A stretch of 64,000 nucleotides of DNA from Vulcanimicrobiota bacterium. Lineage in GTDB: Bacteria > Vulcanimicrobiota > Vulcanimicrobiia > Vulcanimicrobiales > Vulcanimicrobiaceae. Position numbers and translations under genes: made by a program. The stretch lies in contig DAIDHQ010000032.1 in NCBI GenBank assembly GCA_027459645.1, forward strand, positions 1 to 64,000. The letters run 5' to 3'. Of the stretch, positions 25,855-33,728 are shown in pieces; position 1 is the first letter of the stretch, and each line of letters begins with the position of its first letter. The notes under the pieces were generated by a model. The model was given only the letters and a program-made list of their open reading frames with translations. It was not told the DNA's origin and did not search any database.

Positions 25855-27241
25855 GGATCAAGTCCTCGAGGTCGAACCGACCGGCATCGAAGCCGTAGGC
25901 GACGAGCAGCGCCACGGCTCGCCGCGCGATCTCTTCGGTCTGTGGTTCTCGGCGAATGCAGAGATCGCGACGTGGATGGTCGGCGTCTTTATTACCTCGC
26001 TCTACGGCACCGATCTGCGCGGCGCGGTGGCAGGCATCGTGCTCGGCAACGTGCTCGGCTTTGCGCTGCTCGGCGCGCTTGCCATTCTCGGCCCGCGTCT
26101 TGGCGTGCCGCAGATGGTCGCGTCGCGTTTGGCCTTCGGAACCAACGGCAACGTCGCTCCGGCGGCGCTGAGTTTTCTCGCCGGCGTCGGCTGGTTCGCC
26201 ATCAACACGGTCTTCGGAGCCTACGCGCTGCAGAGCATCGTCGGCGCTAATTACTTCGTAGCGCTCGCGATCATGCTGGTGTTGCAGATCGCCATCGCCG
26301 TCTACGGCTACAACATGATTCACGCGTTCGAACGCTGGAGCGCGGTGCTGCTGGCAGCGGGTTTCGTGCTGCTTGGAATCGCGACCCTTCCGCACGCGGC
26401 CTGGAGCGGCGGTTTTAACGTGCACGCGCCGATCGCGCTCGGCGGTGCAACGGCCGGGTTTATTTTCGCCACGGCACTCGCCTTCTCGTATGCCACCGGA
26501 TGGATTCCGTGCGCCGCCGACTACGCGCGCTATCTTCCCGGCGCGAGCGATGCGCGCAAGGTCTGGTGGTATTCCTTTGCGGGATGCGCGCTGCCGTGCA
26601 TCGCGCTGCAAATCATGGGCGCGGCGACGGTTACCGCGACGCACGTCGATCTCAATACGTCGAATCCGACGGCGGCGATCGCGCAGCTTCTCGGCAGCGG
26701 CGTGGTCGCCAAGCTGGTGCTCGCCACGATCGTGCTCGGAACGTTGACGGCGAACTGCATGAATCTCTACTCCGGCGCCCTCGCCGCGCTGGTTGCGTTT
26801 CGCGTTCGTCTTCCGCGCGCAAGCGTCGCGCTCGTCGTCGGACTCATCGGGGCGCTCATCGCCGTCGGGGGCGGTCATCCCGATACGACCGCCGAGGCCT
26901 ACACGAACTTCTTGCTGCTGCTTTCATATTGGGCGTCGCCTTGGGCCGCCGTCGTGCTCGTCGACATGCTGCGCAACGGCGTTTCGCGCGATCCGGAACG
27001 CTCGCCGTCGTGGAGTTCCGGCGTTCTCGCGTGGCTGCTCGGCCTCATCGCTTCGCTGCCGTTTTGGAATCAGGCGCTCTACCAAGGCTTCGTCGCGCGC
27101 GCCTACCCGCAGCTCGGCGACGTATCGTATTACGTCGGGTTTATCGTCGCCGCCGCAGCAGCGTACGTCTTCAGTTTACGGCGCGGCCACCTCGACGCCG
27201 ACGCTCGCGGCGGCGAGCTGCGCTCCGCGGCGAACGACTAA
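25817..27241 (+). CDS. NCS1-type cytosine/purine permease
   Basis: 474 residues with about 12 TM helices. DLFGLWFSANAEIATWMVGV near the N-terminus and the ASRLAFGTNGN segment fit the NCS1 (nucleobase:cation symporter-1, CodB/PuuP-like) family; PCAADYARYLP is the TM6-region signature. The substrate could be cytosine, another nucleobase, hydantoin or thiamine. ATG 25817 overlaps the aminopeptidase by 38 nt; TTG 25844 is an in-frame alternative start. Its end overlaps the convergent gene by 66 nt, the longest tail-to-tail overlap in the window. Confidence 0.88.
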   Translation: MRSSAGSERLPYKDQVLEVEPTGIEAVGDEQRHGSPRDLFGLWFSANAEIATWMVGVFITSLYGTDLRGAVAGIVLGNVLGFALLGALAILGPRLGVPQMVASRLAFGTNGNVAPAALSFLAGVGWFAINTVFGAYALQSIVGANYFVALAIMLVLQIAIAVYGYNMIHAFERWSAVLLAAGFVLLGIATLPHAAWSGGFNVHAPIALGGATAGFIFATALAFSYATGWIPCAADYARYLPGASDARKVWWYSFAGCALPCIALQIMGAATVTATHVDLNTSNPTAAIAQLLGSGVVAKLVLATIVLGTLTANCMNLYSGALAALVAFRVRLPRASVALVVGLIGALIAVGGGHPDTTAEAYTNFLLLLSYWASPWAAVVLVDMLRNGVSRDPERSPSWSSGVLAWLLGLIASLPFWNQALYQGFVARAYPQLGDVSYYVGFIVAAAAAYVFSLRRGHLDADARGGELRSAAND

Positions 27242-28126
27242 CCGCAACTGCAAGTCTTTTATGCGACCAAAGCGCGGAAGCGTCAAACGAACCGCGCCGT
27301 CGGCGCCGTGAATGGCGGCCTGCGCGATAATATTGCCCTGCGCGTCGATTGCCAGCACGTCACCACTCTGCGCGCTAACGCGGTAGCGCGCGGTCAAGGT
27401 GCCGCCGTCCGGGATCGCGGCACGATCGACCGAGAACGAAATGATGCGCGGGGGCCGAACCGGCGGTTGCGGCGTGACGACGATCAACGGGCGTGACATT
27501 TCGGCCGAGCCGAACGCGCCGCTGGTCGCGACGCGCAACGTATACGCCGTTTGCGTGACGGGACGGGGTGCCGGAATGGTCGCCGACCCGCTTGCAGCTG
27601 CGAGCGAACCGTCTTCGATGCGACCGCCGTGCACGTCGTCGATCTCCCACGTCCGCGTTCCGGCACCGTTCGTCGCATAGGTCATGCCGACGTTCGCCCC
27701 GGCGAGCACGGAGGCGGGCACGTCCAGTCGCGTCACCGACGGATGCAAGAACGAGAGGATTGCGACGAGCGCTGCGACGGCGAGCGCGCCGCCGAGAAAC
27801 CACAAAACGGCGAACGGCCGCGGCATCGGCGCTTCGAGCCGCTGATGCATCGTTGCGCCTTGCAGCCGCACGGCCAAAGCGTTCGTCGAAAACGCCGCAA
27901 GCCACGGCACCGGCAACTCCAGGTGACCGTCGGTGCGCGCGTCGATCCAAAACGAGTACGGCGCGACCGGCACCTCCGCGCCGTCTCTTGCGACGGCATA
28001 GACGGTCGCGAGCAACGGCAAATCTCCCGCGTTTGCCACGTCGAGTGAGAACACGATGCGTCGCGGCGTCGTTCGCGTGAAACGAAGCGCGGCGCGAGCG
28101 GTACGGTAAAAGGCCGGGTACTGCAC
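27176..28126 (-). CDS. single-TM protein with Ig-like extracytoplasmic part (paralogue A)
   Basis: 316 residues. A beta-rich N-terminal domain (about 15-95), one central TM helix (LWFLGGALAVAALVAILSFL, about 108-127) and a beta-rich C-terminal half (Ig/fibronectin-like: IISFSVDRAAIPDGGTLTAR). No family is recognised. It has the same plan and patches of similar sequence as the protein at 30259 (VFSLDVANAGDLPLLATVY here, LYALRIANNTEHPLEAKTVY there). I chose GTG 28126; TTG 28144 is the alternative. It is divergent from the ABC exporter, with the candidate GntR operator between them. Confidence 0.6.
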   Translation of the reverse strand: MQYPAFYRTARAALRFTRTTPRRIVFSLDVANAGDLPLLATVYAVARDGAEVPVAPYSFWIDARTDGHLELPVPWLAAFSTNALAVRLQGATMHQRLEAPMPRPFAVLWFLGGALAVAALVAILSFLHPSVTRLDVPASVLAGANVGMTYATNGAGTRTWEIDDVHGGRIEDGSLAAASGSATIPAPRPVTQTAYTLRVATSGAFGSAEMSRPLIVVTPQPPVRPPRIISFSVDRAAIPDGGTLTARYRVSAQSGDVLAIDAQGNIIAQAAIHGADGAVRLTLPRFGRIKDLQLRLVVRRGAQLAAASVGVEVAAP

Positions 28127-28148
28127 GTACCTATTTTGTTGCAACCTA

Positions 28149-28190
28149 TTGACACAATCTTCCTCTTTGTATTAGGCTGCCAATACAAAG
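28149..28190 (+). promoter_or_regulatory. promoter/operator of the ABC exporter operon
   Basis: TTGACACAAT (28149-28158) starts with a consensus -35; TAGGCT at 18 bp is a weak -10. CTTTGTATT (28165-28173) and AATACAAAG (28182-28190) form a perfect inverted repeat over the -10. The 10-mer TTGACACAAT and the 9-mer TTTGTATTA also occur in the GntR operon promoter (14998-15020), so both are likely bound by the GntR regulator. Confidence 0.65.
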
Positions 28191-28206
28191 AACGAAGGGG
28201 GCAAGC

Positions 28207-29049
28207 ATGTTAGAGGTCGACCACGTCCATAAGGAGTTCGGCTCGGTCCGGGCGGTACGCGACGTGCATTTCACCATACCGGACGGTACCACGTTCGGTC
28301 TCCTAGGACCAAACGGCGCCGGCAAGACGACGACGATGCGGATGATTCTCGGCATCCTGACTCCCGACGGCGGCGCGGTCCGCTGGAACGGCCAGCCGGT
28401 GCACGCGAACACGCGCAAGCACTTCGGCTATCTGCCCGAAGAGCGCGGCATCTACGGCAAGATGAAGGTTCGCGATCAGATCGCGTATTTCGGAAAGCTG
28501 CATGGGATGCGCGAGCCCTCACTCGGGCAAGAGGTCGATCGCTGGATCGAACGCCTGGGCATTACGCAATACGCCGACCGCCCGTGTGCCGAGCTTTCCA
28601 AAGGCAATCAACAAAAAGTTCAAGTCGCCTGCGCCGCGGTGCATCGCCCGCAGTTGCTCGTCCTCGACGAGCCGTTTTCGGGCCTCGACCCGGTCAACGC
28701 GGATATCTTGCTTGCCATTCTTCGCGAGTTGCAAAGCAACGGCACCGCGCTCGTGCTCTCGAGCCATCAAATGTGGCAGTTGGAAGACCTCTGCGACCGT
28801 TTTTGCATCATCGCCGACGGAGAAAACCGCGCCTCGGGAACGCTCGAGGAATTGCGTAGCGTCTTTCCGACGCGCGTCGTGCGCATCGGCGATACGCACG
28901 GAACCTCGGAGATCAACGTTCCCGCGACGACCGATTTCGCGGCGATGCTGCGGGAGCTGGTTTCCACCAAACCGATCACGCGCTTCGAAGCGGTCGAACC
29001 GTCGCTGCATGAAATCTACCTTCACGCCATCGGAGGCTCAGCCGCATGA
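28207..29049 (+). CDS. ABC-2 exporter ATP-binding protein (NatA-like)
   Basis: 280 residues. Walker A GPNGAGKTT (34-42), Q-loop region YLPEERGIYG, signature ELSKGNQQKVQ (about 132-142), Walker B LLVLDEPFSGLDP (about 152-164), H-loop LSSHQMW, and a C-terminal DUF4162-type tail. The PEERGIYGKM stretch is typical of NatA/YhaQ-type ATPases that pair with ABC-2 permeases exporting Na+ or lipophilic toxins. GAAGGGGGC precedes the ATG by 5 nt. The next gene overlaps by ATGA. Confidence 0.93.
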   Translation: MLEVDHVHKEFGSVRAVRDVHFTIPDGTTFGLLGPNGAGKTTTMRMILGILTPDGGAVRWNGQPVHANTRKHFGYLPEERGIYGKMKVRDQIAYFGKLHGMREPSLGQEVDRWIERLGITQYADRPCAELSKGNQQKVQVACAAVHRPQLLVLDEPFSGLDPVNADILLAILRELQSNGTALVLSSHQMWQLEDLCDRFCIIADGENRASGTLEELRSVFPTRVVRIGDTHGTSEINVPATTDFAAMLRELVSTKPITRFEAVEPSLHEIYLHAIGGSAA

Positions 29050-30272
29050 ACATGACCGATCTGCAAACCGTCTTCGCTGCCGAATTCTTGCGGCGCATTC
29101 GCTCGCGCGCCTTCGTCATCGGCATGGCCATCGGCGTCGTCGGCATCCTCACTTTCACGAAGCTTCCAGCGCTCATCGGCAATGCTTTTGCGGGTTCGTC
29201 GACGATCGTTTTGATCGGCGATGAGACGCTTACGTCGCCCGCGGAAGCGCTGCTGAAAAGCGACTATGACATCGCGGCCAAACTCCCGGCCGGAACCATC
29301 GTGACGCAGGCCGTCCTGCGGACGAATAAGGCGGCCGCGGCACTAACGTTGAGCAAGACGAGGCAGGGCATAACGGTCGCCGTCGATGCCCGCGATCCCA
29401 GCGCCATGCGGCGGGCAGACATCAAACGCGACCTTCTTCCACTGCAGCTTTCGCTCGCGACCGGTAAGACGACCGCGCAAGTCAACGCGCTCACCTCGAT
29501 CCCCATCACCATCAAGACGATCGGTTCGAAGTTCAGCAACAGCAATCAGGCCCAGCAGGTGAAGGGCATCGCGTACATGCTGATCTTCTTCCTGTACATC
29601 TTGATCCTGTTGAATTCGCAACTCGTCACGAGTTCCGTCGCCGAAGAAAAGACCAGCCGCATCGCGGAGTTGCTGGTCGCGTCGGTCGACCCGGCGACGC
29701 TCCTGGCCGGAAAGATCCTGGCCGGCACGGCGATTGCCGTCGTACAGATGCTGATCTGGATCGCCGCGGGCGTGCTCACGGGCGGCTCGCCCGGCACGTC
29801 GCAGACCGCCGATGCCAACGCCATGTTCTCGCTCTCGCAGATCTTCGACGTGCTCACGCCGCTCGTGATCGTCGCGTTCCTCGCGTTCTTCGTGCTTGGC
29901 ATGTTGCAGCTCTGCACGATCTTCGCGGCGCTCGCCTCGCTGATCAATAGGACGGAAGATCTCGGCAGCATCACCGGGCCTCTTACGATTCCGGTCGTCG
30001 GCGCGCTCTTTATCGCGATCGCAGCGCTCGGCTCGCCCGGCGCGCCGTGGATCGTAACGTGCAGCTTCGTTCCGATACTGTCGCCGTTCGTGATGTTTGC
30101 GCGCATTGCCGTGAGCAACGTGCCCGCCTGGCAAGTCGTACTCGCACTCGCGATCAATCTCGGCGCGCTCTACGGCATCGCACTCTTCGCGGGAAAGGTG
30201 TATCGGGTCGGCATGCTGCTCTACGGACGCACGCCGAAGCTATCCCAAGTCTGGAACGTCATTCGTTCGTAG
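29046..30272 (+). CDS. ABC-2 type permease (NatB-like)
   Basis: 408 residues. One N-terminal TM helix, a large extracytoplasmic domain (about 45-165), then about 5-6 TM helices with the ABC-2 motif VAEEKTSRIAELLVASVDP (about 198-216). This is the NatB/YhaP plan. It is coupled to the ATPase (ATGA at 29046) with GGAGG upstream. With the ATPase it forms a homodimer-type exporter; the substrate is not known. It ends 14 nt inside the convergent gene. Confidence 0.92.
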   Translation: MNMTDLQTVFAAEFLRRIRSRAFVIGMAIGVVGILTFTKLPALIGNAFAGSSTIVLIGDETLTSPAEALLKSDYDIAAKLPAGTIVTQAVLRTNKAAAALTLSKTRQGITVAVDARDPSAMRRADIKRDLLPLQLSLATGKTTAQVNALTSIPITIKTIGSKFSNSNQAQQVKGIAYMLIFFLYILILLNSQLVTSSVAEEKTSRIAELLVASVDPATLLAGKILAGTAIAVVQMLIWIAAGVLTGGSPGTSQTADANAMFSLSQIFDVLTPLVIVAFLAFFVLGMLQLCTIFAALASLINRTEDLGSITGPLTIPVVGALFIAIAALGSPGAPWIVTCSFVPILSPFVMFARIAVSNVPAWQVVLALAINLGALYGIALFAGKVYRVGMLLYGRTPKLSQVWNVIRS

Positions 30273-31362
30273 GAACGACGCGCAGCCGCTGTACCGTTTC
30301 TTCCTGACCTTGTCCGCGCGCGATTGAGACGACGACGTCGTAGATCTTCGGCTCCCGTACGGCGGGAGCGTCGAGCTCGACGTCGTCGACGGTCGCGGGA
30401 ACGTCCGACTGCTCGACGATTGCGCCCGACGCATCGCTCAGGGAGACGAGCGCTTCCCCATGTGCGGCGCCGAGATGTACGACGAAGTGTTGACCGCTCG
30501 CGACCTGCGAAGGCAACGCCGGCGGCGCGCTCGTCGCTATCGGACGCACGGTGGGTTCGACGGCGGCAACGAACGACGCGTCCGGCACGACCGCAACCGT
30601 CGTTGCCATCTGCGCGCGACGATTTCCGCGCCGAACCGTCGCGACGACCCGCATCGAACGGCCCGCGGCGGCGGACGGTACGCGCATATGCGAGATACCG
30701 GCCGCCGTCAACGGAGCACGCGCCCATACCCGGCCTTGCCCGTCGATCAAATAGAGTTGCCCGTCCGCTCGGGCGCCGTAGCGCACGATCAACGAACTTC
30801 CCGCAACGACGGAGCCGTTGACGTCGAGTTCGTTCAGCAGCGGCGCTTCCGTCACGCGCCGCACGACGGTGTGCGTGCGCGTCACGACGCGCGGCGTCGG
30901 CGATGGAAGCGGGCGCGCACCGTGGAACGCCGGCAAAACGGCAGCGGCAACGACGGAGGCAAGGAGTGTCGCCGCTCCCGTAAGCGTAACGCCCAACGCC
31001 GGCCAGGGAACGCGCAGATGCCGGGGCGTCGCGGCCGGAATGTCGAGACTGAATGCCAACGCGTGACCGCTCACGCGAACCTGCGCGCCGCCTCCCGACG
31101 CGCACGCCGGCAACAACGATTCGACGATAGAAAACGGCGCGATGGCGAGCGTTCGCGCGCCGCCACGGTCGTAAACCGTTTTCGCTTCCAGCGGATGTTC
31201 GGTGTTGTTTGCTATCCGCAGAGCGTATAACGTTAGGCCGTTTGAGCGGTCCACACCCGCCACGACCGCACGCGCATCGACGTTGCCGCACCCGTAGGGA
31301 ACCTCGGCATGCGTTCCGCAGGAAACCACATCGCGCCGGCGCGCAACGGCGAGCGCACTCAA
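30259..31362 (-). CDS. single-TM protein with Ig-like extracytoplasmic part (paralogue B), last gene of the Tad minus arm
   Basis: 367 residues. N-terminal beta-rich domain, a central TM helix (GVTLTGAATLLASVVAAAVL, about 124-143), then a beta-rich C-terminal region in two parts (VNGSVVAGSSLIVRYGARA; FVVHLGAAHGEALVSLSDA). It shares architecture and sequence patches with the protein at 27176. Its ATG overlaps the stop of the TadE-like gene by 4 nt, so it is the last member of the pilus operon, which hints at a surface or envelope role. No known family. Confidence 0.6.
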   Translation of the reverse strand: MSALAVARRRDVVSCGTHAEVPYGCGNVDARAVVAGVDRSNGLTLYALRIANNTEHPLEAKTVYDRGGARTLAIAPFSIVESLLPACASGGGAQVRVSGHALAFSLDIPAATPRHLRVPWPALGVTLTGAATLLASVVAAAVLPAFHGARPLPSPTPRVVTRTHTVVRRVTEAPLLNELDVNGSVVAGSSLIVRYGARADGQLYLIDGQGRVWARAPLTAAGISHMRVPSAAAGRSMRVVATVRRGNRRAQMATTVAVVPDASFVAAVEPTVRPIATSAPPALPSQVASGQHFVVHLGAAHGEALVSLSDASGAIVEQSDVPATVDDVELDAPAVREPKIYDVVVSIARGQGQEETVQRLRVVPTNE

Positions 31363-32009
31363 TGACAGGTTCCGTTATTGGGATTGGGCGTAGGCGTCGC
31401 AGCCCCCGAGGGAATCGGCGTTGCTAAGACGTTGCTGCCGCCGCCGGTTATTGCATCGTCCACGCGCGCATCGACTTCCGTACTGCAATACAGAATGATG
31501 CCCGGGAACGCACCGTGAACGAACGATTCCGAGGTTTGTACCGTCTGCGACGTGCCGATGAGAGACTGGAGGTATGCGGGCACGTCGATCGATGCGCCAA
31601 CCCTCAGCGTCGTGGCCGACGCATAGTGCGAGGCCAAAAATTGCGCGCCGCCGAAGCCGAAGACGGCGGGCGTGCACGGTTGCGAGGTGCTTATCGCATC
31701 CGGTTGCCAGAACGGCGCAAACGTGGGGCCGGGTAGCGGCGCGGCGTTGTCGTACATCGCCATCCCCGGCGTCGGGCACGGCTCCGGAAGCCCTTGCGGA
31801 TTCAAGTTTGCGTAGATGTCCGCGGCGCTGTAGATCGACGACATCGAATTGAAACTCGCGATCCCGCCATATCGCAGCGCCAACTGCGTACGCTCGTCTA
31901 CGACGCCGAAGCGCGCGACATAGACGATGCCGAAAAGCGCTAGCAGAATGACGGGCAACGCGATCGCCGTCTCGACCAGCGCCTGACCGCGAGAACGCAT
32001 CAGAGACAT
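31359..32009 (-). CDS. TadE-like pilus assembly protein
   Basis: 216 residues. N-terminal TadE motif RGQALVETAIALPVILLALF (about 6-25) with one TM helix and a long extracytoplasmic tail with four cysteines. TadE-type pseudopilins help assemble Flp pili. ATG 32009 has GGGAAG 7 nt upstream and overlaps the upstream stop by 10 nt; ATG 32000 is a shorter option. Third of three TadE/TadG-like genes in a row. Confidence 0.82.
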   Translation of the reverse strand: MSLMRSRGQALVETAIALPVILLALFGIVYVARFGVVDERTQLALRYGGIASFNSMSSIYSAADIYANLNPQGLPEPCPTPGMAMYDNAAPLPGPTFAPFWQPDAISTSQPCTPAVFGFGGAQFLASHYASATTLRVGASIDVPAYLQSLIGTSQTVQTSESFVHGAFPGIILYCSTEVDARVDDAITGGGSNVLATPIPSGAATPTPNPNNGTCH

Positions 32010-32893
32010 GTGTAGCTTCCCGGTGCGGCCGTTCCGGAATACGGGACGATTGCGCCCGCCGTGTACCAATTCAAGCTAACGTTCAATCCCGAAAAATCGA
32101 CCGTATACGCCGGCGCCGGATAGGCCTGCGCCCATTGCGTCTCTTGCGGCTGGTACACCTTTCCGGTTGCCGGATTCACCAGCGTCCCAGGATCGAACGT
32201 CTCGGAGTTTGCGGGAACGACGGCGGCGGCCGCGCGCGCGACAACCGGGTAGCTTGCGTTCGCCGCAAACGCAAAGAGCTGCGGCAGAAAATACGGCACG
32301 TTCGCGCACGCGATCATGTCGGTCTCCTGTGGCGCGAATTTGTTTGCGTTCCCATTGCCGTTGCTCGAGTTCGTCGATACGGTGCTCGTATCGAGGGCGG
32401 TAAACGCAAAATTGCAATTGACGCCGCCGCCTGTGCCGCACGACGTGCCGTAGGCGGAGAGGACTTTTCGTTCGTCGGCCTGCTGACCGCCTTCCGAGAG
32501 CTGATCGCCTTGCCCGATCAATTGCACGTCGGCGGTATAGTTGCTGAGCGCGGTATTGAATTCCGCAACGAGCGTCTGATAATCGCTGTCGCACGTGCCG
32601 CCCGGACTCGGGTCGCAACCACCGACGCCGTTGATGGTATTGATGATCGCTTGGTTCAAATAACGCAACCGATTTTCGTCGACGGCGCCGGCATAGAGTG
32701 CGACCGATTCTTCGTTCCAAATGTTCGCTTGCACCGAGAGCATCGCGGATGCCGCGGAGTCCGCCGCGTTTTGCGCCTGAATCTGCCACGATACCGCGTT
32801 CGCATAATTCGCGAGGAAAAAGAGCAGGCTCAAAACGAGCACCGTTCCGAACGCCCATACCGGAAGCGTCTGTCCCCGTTGATAGTGCATCAT
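32000..32893 (-). CDS. TadG-like pilus protein
   Basis: 297 residues. It starts MMHYQRGQTLPVWAFG and continues into one TM helix (VLVLSLLFFLANYANAV), matching the RGQ... N-terminus of TadG/Flp-associated proteins, then a long extracytoplasmic region with several cysteines (for example VGGCDPSPGGTC). The start overlaps the upstream stop by ATGA (32890-32893). No von Willebrand domain is evident, unlike classical TadG. Confidence 0.75.
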   Translation of the reverse strand: MMHYQRGQTLPVWAFGTVLVLSLLFFLANYANAVSWQIQAQNAADSAASAMLSVQANIWNEESVALYAGAVDENRLRYLNQAIINTINGVGGCDPSPGGTCDSDYQTLVAEFNTALSNYTADVQLIGQGDQLSEGGQQADERKVLSAYGTSCGTGGGVNCNFAFTALDTSTVSTNSSNGNGNANKFAPQETDMIACANVPYFLPQLFAFAANASYPVVARAAAAVVPANSETFDPGTLVNPATGKVYQPQETQWAQAYPAPAYTVDFSGLNVSLNWYTAGAIVPYSGTAAPGSYTCL

Positions 32894-33546
32894 CTGCACG
32901 CTGCCCCGGTGTCCCACGAATAGATCGAATTCTCGACCGTGCCGCGCGATTGCGGGTCGTAACCGGAAGCGGCGAGACCTCCCGCCGGACGCGTCGCCGG
33001 GAAATTTAACGACGCAAAATACTGCTGATGGCAACGCCACTCGTTAAACGGCCCGTTCCAGCCTTGCCCGCTCCCGGTTTCGTCGATCGCCTGAGCGAGA
33101 TAGATGCTGCGCGGCGAGCACGTTTCCGTGTCGTCGCAATAGTTGTTCAGTTGCGCGTTGACCGAGAACGCGAACGGCGCAGCTTTGCCGGCGTTCGGAT
33201 TCTGATACTCTTGATCTGCGGTCGAGAGCGCGTAGGAGCCGGCGAGTCCAGGCAACATCGTAAAGCCATCGACGGCCTTCGTGACGACGGCCTGCCTTAT
33301 GTTCGGCAACGGCGTCGAAAGCGCGAGCGAATCGGGATTGAACGCCGGCAGCGCGCTCTGCACCGCGGCGGAGCCGTTTGCCGCCGGGTCGACGGCCGTC
33401 GTGTGCGCGGCCACGAATGCGGCACCGTCGGCGGAGATCTGCGAAAATCCGATTGTCGTCATCTGCACGGCGCCAAGTAAGATCACGAGCGCCGTGCCCA
33501 GAACCATCGCCGTCTCCGGCATCGCCGAACCTCGTTTCGCGATCAC
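32890..33546 (-). CDS. TadE/TadG-like pilus protein
   Basis: 218 residues. N-terminal RGSAMPETAMVLGTALVILL (about 5-24) is the TadE-type helix with the conserved Glu. The tail includes four cysteines and no recognised domain. GTG 33546 overlaps the Flp pilin stop (GTGA). It is probably a minor pilin or pseudopilin processed by one of the prepilin peptidases in the other arm. Confidence 0.75.
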   Translation of the reverse strand: MIAKRGSAMPETAMVLGTALVILLGAVQMTTIGFSQISADGAAFVAAHTTAVDPAANGSAAVQSALPAFNPDSLALSTPLPNIRQAVVTKAVDGFTMLPGLAGSYALSTADQEYQNPNAGKAAPFAFSVNAQLNNYCDDTETCSPRSIYLAQAIDETGSGQGWNGPFNEWRCHQQYFASLNFPATRPAGGLAASGYDPQSRGTVENSIYSWDTGAACR

Positions 33547-33728
33547 GGCGGGTTGGCCCCGATGTTCTGCATGCCGGCCGTCGTATTCGAAAGCGCGTTG
33601 GAAATCGTCGTGACGACGGCCGTAACGCCAGCAATGAACGGGACTGCAAGCGCGGCTGCGATAATGCCGTACTCCACCATCGTCGCGCCGGATTCGTCGG
33701 GCAGCATTCGCAGGAACGCGCGCACCAT
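33543..33728 (-). CDS. Flp pilin (minus arm)
   Basis: 61 residues with the Flp processing motif ESG/ATMVEYGIIAAALAV: cleavage after Gly, Glu at +5 and Tyr at +6 of the mature pilin, followed by one hydrophobic helix. Longer than the two pilins of the other arm and with a different tail (TTAGMQNIGANPP). Its ATG overlaps the secretin stop by 1 nt (TAATG). Confidence 0.9.
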   Translation of the reverse strand: MVRAFLRMLPDESGATMVEYGIIAAALAVPFIAGVTAVVTTISNALSNTTAGMQNIGANPP

